A stretch of 64,000 nt of DNA. Origin: Streptomyces sp. HUAS ZL42. GTDB lineage: Bacteria > Actinomycetota > Actinomycetes > Streptomycetales > Streptomycetaceae. A program made the translations under genes and the position numbers. The stretch covers positions 3,162,001 through 3,226,000 of the forward strand of contig NZ_CP160403.1 of NCBI RefSeq assembly GCF_040782645.1. Reading direction: 5' to 3'. Positions 43,801-51,748 of the stretch are shown piece by piece; position 1 is the first letter of the stretch; each line of letters begins with the position of its first letter. The notes below the pieces were generated by a model that saw only the letters and a list, made by a program, of their open reading frames with translations, did no database searches and was not told the DNA's origin.

Positions 43801-44580
43801 ACGGGCCAGTTCGCGGCCCCGCAGGCCTACGACAACGGCTCCACCGGCCAGTTCCCGGTCCAGGGCTACGACGGCTCGTCCACCGGACAGCACGCCGTGC
43901 CGGGCTACGACGGCTCCTCCACCGGACAGCACGCCGTGCCGGGCTACGACGGCTCCTCCACCGGGCAGCACTCCCTGCCCGGCCGCCAGAGCCCGGACTC
44001 CACGGGCCAGTTCGAACGGCCTCAGGTCAACGGCACGCGTGGTGGCTACGGCGCTCCGCAGCAGCCCCCCGTCCCGCCGCGTCCGGCGCACCGCCCCGAG
44101 CCGGAGGCGCTGCCCCCGGCCACGGGTCCCGGTGACGGTCGTACCCCGCTGTACGACACGCTGGAGACGAACTGGTTCCGCGGCGGCTCACAGGGCCGGC
44201 ACCAGAACAACGGCTCGGCTCCGGCGGCTCCGCAGCAGGCGCCGGCTCCGGCTCCGGCTCCGGCCGCTCCTCAGCGTCCCGCACCGACTGCCTGGCGCAG
44301 CTCGCCGAACGACGACCTCGTTCGGCAGGCCGAGCGCGTACGGCAGCCGGCCGCGGGCGGTGTCACCACCTCCGGCCTGCCGCGCCGGGTGCCCCGGGCG
44401 AACCTCGTTCCGGGCACGGCTCAGCAGCAACAGCACCAAAGCGGTCCGCAGGTCTCGCGTTCGCCCGACGACGTACGCGGCCGGCTGACCAATCTCCGTC
44501 GGGGCATCGCGCAGGGTCGTCAGGCCGGCACCGGCCAGACGGGCAGCTTCCCGAGCCCCACTCACCAGCAGGAGCTTTAG
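40846..44580 (+). CDS. cvnA: Conservon 1 sensor ATPase CvnA (nitrate-sensing-domain, histidine-kinase-like)
   Basis: Membrane protein of 1244 residues. TM1 is near 85-102 and TM2 near 395-418, enclosing an extracytoplasmic nitrate/nitrite-sensing-type helical domain. HAMP follows. A GHKL ATPase has N-box LLAELLENATSFSS near 608 and G1 IHDTGIGLS near 642; a normal phospho-acceptor His box is not evident. Residues from about 712 are disordered (Gly, Pro, Gln), with four 13-residue repeats (994-1045), several TGQF/TGQH motifs, and the conserved tail TSGLPRRVPRANLVPG. The GTG at 40846 fits; an upstream start at 40693 would add 51 atypical residues. Confidence 0.9.
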   Translation: MQGRFKRDGSASAEPEAHGGTDRGSSPQHAQNPGPAPSGDGGERPGRPGASASATPAPPTVKPQQGPTGPGPRVALRNWRISTRLVSLLALPVVAATTLGALRINQSMDDIQQLDNMKLLTDMTQQATELSAALQEERDKSAGPLAHNGSATDFTVKGLRDKTDRARDNFIAASDEVDSASNEGNLQGVRDSLVGIVRDLNNLTKIRKEAYASEDNSTQTVDAYHRLITHLLDLSQDMAEATSNPEMIQRTRALAAFSSAKEYASAQRAVLAAALPATNTDFGQLSPNDRLYAQASLDSEESELGTFRSIYGDEGAEELLKPIEEGNPTITATDTYATRAFGRADGLQSLDKRSYQDWLDDSSTKIKGMAQIEQTLLEDMEQKARELRNESEQEAIISGALILLVLGVSLVGAFVVARSMIRSLRRLEETATKVAQDRLPELVKQLSESDPQDVDTSVESVGVHSRDEIGRVAAAFDDVHREAVRLAAEQALLRGNVNAMFTNLSRRSQGLIQRQLSLISELESREADPDQLSSLFKLDHLATRMRRNGENLLVLAGEEPGRRWTRPVPLVDVLRAAASEVEQYERIELAAVPTTEVAGRVVNDLVHLLAELLENATSFSSPQTKVKVTGHALPDGRVLIEIHDTGIGLSPEDLAAINERLASPPTVDVSVSRRMGLFVVGRLSQRHGIRIQLRPSDSGGTTALVMLPVDVAQGGKKPQPKPGQGQGAVAGGAAAAQAAAGAAAARRQAQGGALGGGAPGGALGGGAPAGGGGRLGAGQGPRAALPGAGQGGRPGAPGGARGPQSPSAPPQGRPAPAGAGAGFGQAPGAPQGLPAAGTGMQGQDAFGNNTRGPVPPQRGNNEAEQGGRRGRQPLLPGRGGPRAELPGGDPQPRTPSWSDENAQPPVPRASLDAPRGHEEPDVAQTARMPRIDDRQGPGANGPQTTGQFPRPDLDAPRPGASGQQNSGGFVRSDVFGAPSTPAPNSTGQFAAPQAYDNGSTGQFPVQGYDGSSTGQHAVPGYDGSSTGQHAVPGYDGSSTGQHSLPGRQSPDSTGQFERPQVNGTRGGYGAPQQPPVPPRPAHRPEPEALPPATGPGDGRTPLYDTLETNWFRGGSQGRHQNNGSAPAAPQQAPAPAPAPAAPQRPAPTAWRSSPNDDLVRQAERVRQPAAGGVTTSGLPRRVPRANLVPGTAQQQQHQSGPQVSRSPDDVRGRLTNLRRGIAQGRQAGTGQTGSFPSPTHQQEL
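43825..43980 (+). repeat. Four 39-bp tandem repeats in cvnA of conservon 1
   Basis: Units start at 43825, 43864, 43903 and 43942 and encode AYDNGSTGQFPVQ, GYDGSSTGQHAVP, GYDGSSTGQHAVP and GYDGSSTGQHSLP. Units 2 and 3 are almost identical at DNA level, indicating recent expansion. Confidence 0.9.
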
Positions 44581-45003
44581 TTGAGCCAGATGAGCCAGGC
44601 GGCACAGAACCTCAACTGGTTGATCACCAACTTCGTGGACAACACGCCCGGTGTCTCCCACACCGTCGTCGTGTCCGCCGACGGTCTCCTTCTGGCGATG
44701 TCCGAAGGCTTCCCCCGCGACCGTGCGGACCAGCTCGCGGCCGTCGCGTCCGGGCTCACCTCGCTGACCGCCGGGGCCTCCCGGATCTTCGAGGGCGGCA
44801 ACGTGGCGCAGACGGTCGTCGAGATGGAGCGCGGGTTCCTCTTCCTGATGTCCGTCTCGGACGGCTCGTCCCTGGCCGTCCTCGCGCACCCGGAGTGCGA
44901 CATCGGCCTCGTCGGCTACGAGATGGCGCTGCTGGTCGACCGCGCGGGCGCCGTGCTCACGCCGGACCTGCGCGCCGAGCTCCAAGGCAGTCTGCTTCAC
45001 TAA
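44581..45003 (+). CDS. cvnB: Conservon 1 roadblock/LC7 protein CvnB
   Basis: Protein of 140 residues, single roadblock/LC7 domain: LNWLITNFVDNTPGVSHTVV, LLAMSEGFPRDRADQLAAVA and FLFLMSVSDGSSLAVLAHPE. Such proteins form dimers that regulate small GTPases like MglB. TTG at 44581 directly follows the cvnA stop and has GGAG 6 bases upstream; the ATG at 44590 is the alternative. Confidence 0.93.
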   Translation: MSQMSQAAQNLNWLITNFVDNTPGVSHTVVVSADGLLLAMSEGFPRDRADQLAAVASGLTSLTAGASRIFEGGNVAQTVVEMERGFLFLMSVSDGSSLAVLAHPECDIGLVGYEMALLVDRAGAVLTPDLRAELQGSLLH

Positions 45004-45113
45004 AGCCCCCCGGATCCACCCGCCTCACCAAATCACCGTCCGGCCGCCACAATCCCCCCACCGGCCTCGTCAGACGGCACGACTGACCGATTGCTGTCCC
45101 GCCCGGAGGATTC

Positions 45114-45512
45114 ATGACCCCGCCCACCGCCTCTCATGATCCGTACGCGGAGCCGTACGGGGACGAGGGCGACCAGCCGCTGGTACGTCCGTACGCGATG
45201 ACCGGCGGGCGGACCCGGCCGCGCTACCAGCTCGCCATCGAGGCCCTGATCAGCACCACGGCAGACCCGGCAGCCCTCATGGGGCTGCTTCCGGAGCACC
45301 AGCGGATCTGCCACCTGTGCCGCGAGGTGAAGTCGGTCGCCGAGGTGTCCGCGCTCCTGGCCATGCCGCTCGGTGTGGCCCGGATCCTCGTCGCCGACCT
45401 CGCCGAGGCCGGCCTGGTCGCCATCCACCAGCCGGGCGGCGACGAGAACAACGGCGGCGCTCCGGATGTGACGCTGCTCGAAAGGGTGCTCAGTGGACTT
45501 CGCAAGCTCTGA
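45114..45512 (+). CDS. cvnC: Conservon 1 DUF742 protein CvnC
   Basis: Protein of 132 residues: short acidic N-terminus, then LVRPYAMTGGRTRPRYQLAI, EHQRICHLCREVKSVAEVSA, and a winged-helix-like ARILVADLAEAGLVAIHQPG. DUF742 proteins are the third conservon component. Its last 20 bases encode both its C-terminus and the start of the GTPase, so the two are strictly coupled. Confidence 0.93.
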   Translation: MTPPTASHDPYAEPYGDEGDQPLVRPYAMTGGRTRPRYQLAIEALISTTADPAALMGLLPEHQRICHLCREVKSVAEVSALLAMPLGVARILVADLAEAGLVAIHQPGGDENNGGAPDVTLLERVLSGLRKL

Positions 45513-46068
45513 ACCGGGCCGGGCCACCACTTCCGCGAAGATCGTGGTGGCTGGCGGCTTCGGCGTGGGCAAGACCACGTTCGTCGGCGCCGTCTCGGAG
45601 ATCAACCCGCTGCGCACGGAGGCCGTCATGACGTCCGCCAGCGCGGGCATCGACGATCTCACCCACACCGGGGACAAGACCACCACCACGGTGGCCATGG
45701 ACTTCGGCCGTATCACCCTGGACCAGGACCTGATCCTGTACCTGTTCGGTACGCCGGGCCAGGACCGCTTCTGGTTCATGTGGGACGACCTGGTGCGCGG
45801 CGCCATCGGCGCGGTGGTCCTGGTGGACACCCGCCGTCTCGCCGACTGCTTCCCCGCGGTCGACTATTTCGAGAACAGCGGTCTGCCGTTCGTCGTGGCC
45901 CTCAACGGCTTCGACGGACAGCAGCCCTACCAGCCCGAGGAGGTCCGCGAGGCCCTTCAGATCGGGCCGGACACCCCGATCATCACGACGGACGCCCGGC
46001 ACCGCGCGGATGCCAAGAGCGCGCTGATCACGCTGGTGGAGCACGCGCTCATGGCACGGCTGCGGTAG
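45493..46068 (+). CDS. cvnD: Conservon 1 small GTPase CvnD
   Basis: MglA-related GTPase of 191 residues. P-loop VAGGFGVGKTTFVGAV, FGTPGQDRFWFMWDD (switch II with the DxxG-like TPGQ), and ALNGFDG in the NKxD position. Conservon GTPases act with the sensor ATPase, roadblock and DUF742 proteins in a membrane-associated complex likened to eukaryotic receptor-G-protein systems. Confidence 0.94.
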   Translation: MDFASSEPGRATTSAKIVVAGGFGVGKTTFVGAVSEINPLRTEAVMTSASAGIDDLTHTGDKTTTTVAMDFGRITLDQDLILYLFGTPGQDRFWFMWDDLVRGAIGAVVLVDTRRLADCFPAVDYFENSGLPFVVALNGFDGQQPYQPEEVREALQIGPDTPIITTDARHRADAKSALITLVEHALMARLR

Positions 46069-46109
46069 CACTCAAGTCGTCTGCGCAATACGGCAGTTGT
46101 CGTAGATGT

Positions 46110-46149
46110 ACCGGAGCCGGCTGTGGCCTTTGACACGGTCGGCTCCGGT
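46110..46149 (+). terminator. Terminator of conservon 1
   Basis: Perfect 10-bp stem ACCGGAGCCG/CGGCTCCGGT with a 20-base loop, 41 bases past the cvnD stop. Confidence 0.7.
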
Positions 46150-46224
46150 GTTCATAACGTTTCGGCAGAGGAATCGGGTGGTACGGCCACGCGTCGCGGT
46201 CATCCGGTGTCGCTGCGCGTACGA

Positions 46225-46256
46225 AGGCCCCGCCTTTTGGCGGGGCTCGCTCTTTA
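46225..46256 (+). terminator. Second terminator between the conservons
   Basis: Perfect 8-bp GCCCCGCC-TTTT-GGCGGGGC followed by TCGCTCTTTA. After it, 46257-46442 is AT-rich and is presumably the promoter region of conservon 2; no gene is seen in it. Confidence 0.75.
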
Positions 46257-46442
46257 TGACCGTTTTATCTGGGGTTTACATCACACGGAATCGGCGCTTC
46301 CCACTGTTTGGCCGAGTGCAGGATGACGTGCTGGAATGCCTGAACTGCCCAATAGTCAATGACGTACTTGTGGTCGATGGCTGACCGGGCTCTGAGACAG
46401 CGGCACGACGAAGGTGCCGACCGCCGAGAGGTTGTTGGTCGA

Positions 46443-49400
46443 GTGAGGCGAAGCAAGAAAAGTCCCGAGCCGGCGGCCCGGGGCAACTTCACCCCGCCGC
46501 CGCGCGGAGCGGCGCCCGCCCCCGTGCCCGGCTCGGAGCCGACGGCCGCACCCGCTCCGAGCGGCGGCCGTTTCTCCCCGCGCAACTGGCGCGTGCCGAC
46601 CCGGCTGAACGCGATCCTGCTCATACCCGTGCTCGTCGGCCTCGTCATGGGCGGCTTCCAGGTGAAGAGCTCGATCGACACCTGGCAGGAAGCCGAGGAC
46701 GCGGAGAACACCGCCGTCCTGGTGCGCGCCGCCCTCACCTACAGCAACGCGCTGCTGGTCGAGCGTGACACGACCGCCGCGCCGCTGCTCCAGGGCAAGG
46801 GCGAGGACGACGAGACCGTCGTCGCGGCGCGCAAGGCGACCGACGAGGCCGCCGACGCCTTCGACAAGGCCGCCCAGAACATGCCGGACCTGCCCAACCT
46901 GGAGCGCCGCCTCGCCCGCTTCCGCGAGGTGGAGCCGGACCTGCAGAAGCTCCGCGCGGCCGCCTACACCGACAAGCTCCCCGGCGTGAAGACCGAAGAG
47001 GGTTACGTCGGGGTCGAGCACAAGCTCCTCGAGTTCTCCAACGAGCTCGGCCTGGGTACCGGAAACATCACCAGCTACGGCCGCACCGTCTACGCCGTCT
47101 CGCTCGGCAAGGGCGCGCTCTCCCTGGAGCGCTCCATCGGCATGCACCTGCTGATCAAGCCGGGCACCAGCGAGTCCAGTCTGGCCACACAGCGCGTCGC
47201 CCTGTCCTCGTACGCCTACCTAGAGGGCATCGCCATCCAGGAGTACCAGAGCGGCGGCACCGCGCAGGACATCGCCAAGCTGAACGCGGCCCAGACGAAG
47301 ATCCAGTCCGACGGCGCCGAGATGGTCAAGCAGGCCAAGGCCAAGAACCCGGACTACGTGGCGCCGCCGTCCGACCCGACCGACATGGTCAGGGCCATCT
47401 CGACCCTGCAGACCACGGACGCCGGTGAGCGCGCCAAGCTCGCGGAGAAGGGCATCACCGCCGAGAACTGGTGGGCGATGACCACCCTGAAGTTCGACGC
47501 GTACCGCAACATCGAGTCGGACCTGGCCAACACCGCGGTGAACGAGGCGTCGAGCATCGCCGACGCCGCCAAGCGCGACGCCTTCATCACCGGTGCCGCC
47601 GTCGTGGTCGCCCTGCTCCTCGCGTTCATTCTGGCCGGTGCCGTGGCCCGCCAGATGTCCCGCGCGATGCGCCAGCTGCGCAACGCCGCCTTCGGCATCG
47701 CCGAGCAGCGCCTGCCGATGCTGGTCGACCAGCTCTCGCGCACCGACCCCGGACGGGTCGACACCCGCGTCGCCCCGATCCCGATCAACACCAAGGACGA
47801 GATCGGCGAGGTCGCCCGCGCCTTCGACCAGGTCCACCGCGAGGCGGTCCGGCTCGCCTCCGAGCAGGCCCTGCTGCGGGGCAACATCAACGCGATCTTC
47901 ACCAACCTCTCGCGTCGCAACCAGTCGCTGATCGAGGGCCAGCTGACACTGATCACCGACCTGGAGAACAACGAGGCCGACCCGGACCAGCTGGAGAACC
48001 TCTTCCGCCTGGACCACCTCGCGACCCGTATGCGCCGCAACGGCGAGAACCTCCTGGTCCTCGCGGGCGAGGAGCCCGGCCGCCGCTGGGACCAGCCGGT
48101 CCCGCTGGTCGACGTGCTGCGCGCGGCCTCCTCCGAGGTGGAGCAGTACGAGCGCATCGAGCTCTCCGGCGTCCCCGAGGCCGAGATCCACGGCCGCGCC
48201 GTGACCGACCTCGTGCACCTGCTGGCCGAGCTCCTGGAGAACGCCACCACGTTCTCCTCGCCGCAGACCAAGGTCCGCGTCACCGCGACCCGTCTCCCCG
48301 ACGGCCGCATCATGATCGAGATCCACGACAAGGGCATCGGTCTGACGGCCGAGGACTTCGCGGACATCAACCACAAGCTGGCCAACCCGCCGACCGTGGA
48401 CGCCGCGATCTCCCAGCGCATGGGCCTGTTCGTGGTCGGCCGGCTGTCCGACCGGCACGGCATCCGCGTCCAGCTGCGCCCCTCGGGCGAGCAGGCCGGC
48501 ACCACCTCGCTGGTCATGCTGCCGGACGCGATCACGCACGGCGGTGGCGGCGAACCGGCCATGGCCGGCGACGAGTTCACCGTCTCGCAGATCATCCCCG
48601 AGCAGCAGTACCAGGGCGAGGACTTCAACCAGCCCATGCGTACGGCCGCGGAGCTCGGCTTCGACGACAGCCGCTACGCCGACGTCCCGGACGACATCAG
48701 GGAGCTCGACCCCGTGGGCCGCTCACTGCTGCGCGAGGAGCGCCGCGCCCAGCTCGAGGCCCAGACGCACAACCCGCAGCTTCCTGCGCAGGCCCCCGAA
48801 ACACCGGCCTACACCGGCGAGTTCGAGGCGCAGCCCGCCTACGACAACGGCCAGGGCGGCTATCCGGAACAGCCCGCCGCGTACGACCGGCAGACGGCGT
48901 ACGAGGAGCCGCGGCAGCCGTCGTACGAGGACCCGTACTTCGCGCCGAACGGCGCCGCGCCCCAGAGCGACACCTTCTCCCCGAACGGTGGCGAGTCCTT
49001 CTCGTCGAACGGCGGCTACCCGGAACCGTCGTATGCGGAGCCGGCTCAGGAGGAGCCCGCGCCCGTGCAGGCCTCCGCCCAGGAGAGCTACGCGGCGTAC
49101 GACGAGCAGCGCTACCAGGACGACTGGCCGCAGCAGAACGGCTACCAGAACGGCTACCCGGACCAGTACGCTCCGCAAGCGGAATCCACGCAGGACCCTG
49201 ACGCAATCGAGCAGGACCGCGTAGGCTTCGACCGTCCGGGACCGGCCCCCTCCGCCGTCCACGAGCTGACCGACGCCGGGCTTCCCCGCCGCGGATCCAT
49301 CGCGAGCGGTTCGAACGGCGCACGGCCCGTGCACCAGGAAGCGCCGGCCTCCTCCAAGACCGCGGAGAGCAACGGCGACGGCGGCTTCTGGCGCTCGGCG

Positions 49401-49676
49401 AACGACGAGCGCTGGCAGCAGGCGTCGCAGCTCCGCAAGCCCAAGGCGGGTGGGGTCACCTCCTCCGGCCTGCCGCGGCGGGTTCCCAAGGCCAACCTGG
49501 TCGAGGGCGCCGCCGAGAGCACCCCTCAGGGAGGCCCACAGGTCTCCCGCGCCCCGGAGGACGTCCGAGGCAGGCTGAGCAACCTGCGTCGCGGGGTCCA
49601 ACGCGGCCGCAACGCAGGCAGTGAAACGAACGGCCAGGGCTTCGGCCCTGACAGCACCTACAACCAGGAGCGTTAG
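46443..49676 (+). CDS. cvnA: Conservon 2 sensor ATPase CvnA
   Basis: Protein of 1077 residues with the same plan as the first copy: TM1 near 52-72, nitrate-sensing-type external domain, TM2 near 384-403, HAMP, GHKL ATPase (LLAELLENATTFSS near 593, IHDKGIGLT near 626), then a disordered tail rich in Gln, Tyr, Pro and Glu that ends with the shared TSGLPRRVPKANLVEG block. ATPase domains of the two copies are very alike, sensor domains and tails are not, so they should sense different inputs. The GTG at 46443 (RRSKKSPEPAARG) is chosen over 46359. Confidence 0.9.
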   Translation: MRRSKKSPEPAARGNFTPPPRGAAPAPVPGSEPTAAPAPSGGRFSPRNWRVPTRLNAILLIPVLVGLVMGGFQVKSSIDTWQEAEDAENTAVLVRAALTYSNALLVERDTTAAPLLQGKGEDDETVVAARKATDEAADAFDKAAQNMPDLPNLERRLARFREVEPDLQKLRAAAYTDKLPGVKTEEGYVGVEHKLLEFSNELGLGTGNITSYGRTVYAVSLGKGALSLERSIGMHLLIKPGTSESSLATQRVALSSYAYLEGIAIQEYQSGGTAQDIAKLNAAQTKIQSDGAEMVKQAKAKNPDYVAPPSDPTDMVRAISTLQTTDAGERAKLAEKGITAENWWAMTTLKFDAYRNIESDLANTAVNEASSIADAAKRDAFITGAAVVVALLLAFILAGAVARQMSRAMRQLRNAAFGIAEQRLPMLVDQLSRTDPGRVDTRVAPIPINTKDEIGEVARAFDQVHREAVRLASEQALLRGNINAIFTNLSRRNQSLIEGQLTLITDLENNEADPDQLENLFRLDHLATRMRRNGENLLVLAGEEPGRRWDQPVPLVDVLRAASSEVEQYERIELSGVPEAEIHGRAVTDLVHLLAELLENATTFSSPQTKVRVTATRLPDGRIMIEIHDKGIGLTAEDFADINHKLANPPTVDAAISQRMGLFVVGRLSDRHGIRVQLRPSGEQAGTTSLVMLPDAITHGGGGEPAMAGDEFTVSQIIPEQQYQGEDFNQPMRTAAELGFDDSRYADVPDDIRELDPVGRSLLREERRAQLEAQTHNPQLPAQAPETPAYTGEFEAQPAYDNGQGGYPEQPAAYDRQTAYEEPRQPSYEDPYFAPNGAAPQSDTFSPNGGESFSSNGGYPEPSYAEPAQEEPAPVQASAQESYAAYDEQRYQDDWPQQNGYQNGYPDQYAPQAESTQDPDAIEQDRVGFDRPGPAPSAVHELTDAGLPRRGSIASGSNGARPVHQEAPASSKTAESNGDGGFWRSANDERWQQASQLRKPKAGGVTSSGLPRRVPKANLVEGAAESTPQGGPQVSRAPEDVRGRLSNLRRGVQRGRNAGSETNGQGFGPDSTYNQER

Positions 49677-49677
49677 T

Positions 49678-50100
49678 GTGAGCCCGATGAGCCAGGCGGC
49701 ACAGAACCTGAACTGGTTGATCACCAACTTCGTGGACAACACCCCGGGGGTGTCCCACACGGTGGTGGTCTCCGCCGACGGACTCCTTCTGGCGATGTCC
49801 GAAGGCTTCCCCCGCGACCGCGCCGACCAGCTCGCGGCCGTCGCCTCCGGTCTGACGTCACTGACGGCAGGCGCCTCCCGGATCTTCGAAGGGGGCGCTG
49901 TGAACCAGACGGTTGTGGAGATGGAGCGGGGATTCCTGTTCATCATGTCCGTATCCGACGGTTCGTCACTCGCTGTTCTCGCACACCCCGAGGCGGACAT
50001 CGGCCTCATCGGGTACGAGATGGCCCTTCTGGTGGACCGAGCCGGTTCGGTCCTGACGCCCGATCTTCGCGCGGAGCTCCAAGGGAGCCTTCTCAACTAA
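49678..50100 (+). CDS. cvnB: Conservon 2 roadblock/LC7 protein CvnB
   Basis: Protein of 140 residues, nearly identical to the first CvnB (same NFVDNTPGVSHTVVVSADG core). GTG at 49678 with GGAG 7 bases upstream, one base after the cvnA stop; mirrors the start arrangement of the first copy. Confidence 0.93.
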   Translation: MSPMSQAAQNLNWLITNFVDNTPGVSHTVVVSADGLLLAMSEGFPRDRADQLAAVASGLTSLTAGASRIFEGGAVNQTVVEMERGFLFIMSVSDGSSLAVLAHPEADIGLIGYEMALLVDRAGSVLTPDLRAELQGSLLN

Positions 50101-50196
50101 CAAACGGACGGTGCGTTTTGGCGTCCCGGGGCCGTAAGGTTTCGGGACGCGGCTTCCACAGCGATGGGTGCCAGCACAGTCGGAGGAGGAGAGAAA

Positions 50197-50784
50197 GTGG
50201 CAACACCCCCAGGCGGTTCGTCTGGCAACTGGTCGTACGGCCCCGGCCAGGGCCAGGGCGACGGTGCGCAGCACGCGAACCGTTACAACTTCCCCTCCGC
50301 CCCGAGCCACCGGCAGCAGCCGTACGCGCCCCAGGGTCCGCAGGGCCCCGGGCCGTCGCCGTACGACCAGCCGCCCGCTCCGCGCATCCAGCCCGTGCAG
50401 CCGCAGCGCCGCAGCCCCGAGCCGTCGCCCGCCGGGGGGTCGCACAACCCCCTGGTGCGTCCGTACGCCATGACCGGCGGCCGGACCCGCCCGCGCTACC
50501 AGCTCGCCATCGAGGCGCTGGTGCACACCACCGCGCAGCCGCACCAGATGCAGGGCCAGCTGCCCGAGCATCAGCGGATCTGCAACCTCTGCCGTGAGAT
50601 CAAGTCGGTAGCCGAAATCTCCGCGCTTCTGACGATCCCCCTCGGCGTGGCCAGGATCCTCGTCGCCGACTTGGCGGAGGCGGGACTGGTCGCCATCCAT
50701 CAGCCCGGCGGCGACGAGAACGCCGGCGGCCAGCCAGACGTGACACTGCTCGAAAGGGTGCTCAGTGGACTTCGCAAGCTCTAG
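50197..50784 (+). CDS. cvnC: Conservon 2 DUF742 protein CvnC
   Basis: Protein of 195 residues: an N-terminal extension of about 80 residues, rich in Pro, Gln and Gly and absent from the first copy, then the same DUF742 domain (LVRPYAMTGGRTRPRYQLAI, EHQRICNLCREIKSVAEISA). GTG at 50197 follows GGAGGAGAGAAA. Overlaps cvnD by 20 bases. Confidence 0.92.
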   Translation: MATPPGGSSGNWSYGPGQGQGDGAQHANRYNFPSAPSHRQQPYAPQGPQGPGPSPYDQPPAPRIQPVQPQRRSPEPSPAGGSHNPLVRPYAMTGGRTRPRYQLAIEALVHTTAQPHQMQGQLPEHQRICNLCREIKSVAEISALLTIPLGVARILVADLAEAGLVAIHQPGGDENAGGQPDVTLLERVLSGLRKL

Positions 50785-51346
50785 CGGCGGTCCTTCCCGC
50801 TCCACCACCTCCGCGAAGATCGTGGTGGCGGGCGGCTTCGGCGTGGGCAAGACCACGTTCGTCGGCGCCGTCTCGGAGATCAACCCGCTGCGCACAGAGG
50901 CCGTCATGACGTCCGCTTCGGCAGGCATCGACGACCTCACCCACACCGGAGACAAGACCACCACCACGGTGGCCATGGACTTCGGCCGTATCACCCTGGA
51001 CCAGGACCTGATCCTGTACCTGTTCGGTACGCCCGGCCAGGACCGCTTCTGGTTCATGTGGGACGACCTGGTGCGCGGCGCCATCGGCGCCATCGTCCTG
51101 GTCGACACCCGCCGTCTCGCCGACTGCTTCCCCGCGGTCGACTACTTCGAGAACAGCGGCCTCCCCTTCGTCATCGCGCTCAACGGCTTCGACGGCAACC
51201 AGCCGTACAACCCGGACGAGGTGCGCGAGGCCCTGCAGATCGGCCCGGACACCCCCATCATCACGACGGACGCCCGCCACCGCGCGGACGCGAAGTCGGC
51301 GCTCATCACGCTCGTGGAACACGCACTGATGGCGCGGCTGCGGTAG
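50765..51346 (+). CDS. cvnD: Conservon 2 small GTPase CvnD
   Basis: GTPase of 193 residues with P-loop VAGGFGVGKTTFVGAV and FGTPGQDRFWFM. It differs from the first CvnD mainly in the first ten residues and at a few sites around 130-145. Long stretches of DNA are identical between the two genes (see findings). Confidence 0.94.
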   Translation: MDFASSSGGPSRSTTSAKIVVAGGFGVGKTTFVGAVSEINPLRTEAVMTSASAGIDDLTHTGDKTTTTVAMDFGRITLDQDLILYLFGTPGQDRFWFMWDDLVRGAIGAIVLVDTRRLADCFPAVDYFENSGLPFVIALNGFDGNQPYNPDEVREALQIGPDTPIITTDARHRADAKSALITLVEHALMARLR

Positions 51347-51359
51347 ACCGACGCACGCA

Positions 51360-51406
51360 CAGGTGGGCGGCCCTCCCCGACTCGGGAAGGGCCGCCCACC
51401 TGTTTT
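51360..51406 (+). terminator. Terminator of conservon 2
   Basis: Perfect 15-bp stem CAGGTGGGCGGCCCT and complement with a 13-base loop, followed by TTTT; 13 bases past the cvnD stop. Confidence 0.9.
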
Positions 51407-51425
51407 CACCTCCGGACGGGCACAC

Positions 51426-51463
51426 GTGAAGGGGCCCCTCTCTGCAGAGAGGGGCCCCTTCAC
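51426..51463. terminator. Perfect 38-bp palindrome between convergent units
   Basis: GTGAAGGGGCCCCTCTCTG and its exact complement with no spacer. Follows the conservon terminator and precedes the stop of accE on the other strand, so it probably ends the acc transcript. Confidence 0.75.
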
Positions 51464-51493
51464 GACATGGGCGCGTGACTACGGCGGCGCGGC

Positions 51494-51691
51494 TCACCCG
51501 TGCCAGCTGTGCGGAGCGCGGAAGCCCGGCTCGCGCTCCAGGCGGCGCCAGCCCGCCTTTGCGCGGCCGCGGTGCGCCGGGGTCGGCTCGGACGTACGGG
51601 CGGCGGCGCGGGCCAGGAGGATCGCCGTGATGGCGGCGACTTCCTCGGGCTCGGCGTGGCCCTTCTCGACGCGAATGTCAGGGGTGTCCAT
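51494..51691 (-). CDS. accE: Acyl-CoA carboxylase epsilon subunit
   Basis: Protein of 65 residues: DIRVEKGHAEPEEVAAITAI, LLARAAART, then a basic Trp-containing C-terminus. Actinobacterial epsilon subunits bind the beta subunit and raise carboxylase activity. Position 57 bases downstream of the beta-subunit gene on the same strand supports the call. Confidence 0.88.
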   Translation of the reverse strand: MDTPDIRVEKGHAEPEEVAAITAILLARAAARTSEPTPAHRGRAKAGWRRLEREPGFRAPHSWHG

Positions 51692-51748
51692 GGGTGTCAG
51701 TCTCCGTGAGAGAGGTTTCCGCGGGGGTACCGCGAAGGATCCGCCGGG

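Noticed and set aside
43825..43980. CRISPR-like array
   Set aside because: Units are contiguous, in frame and without spacers; it is a coding tandem repeat. No CRISPR array is seen in the window.
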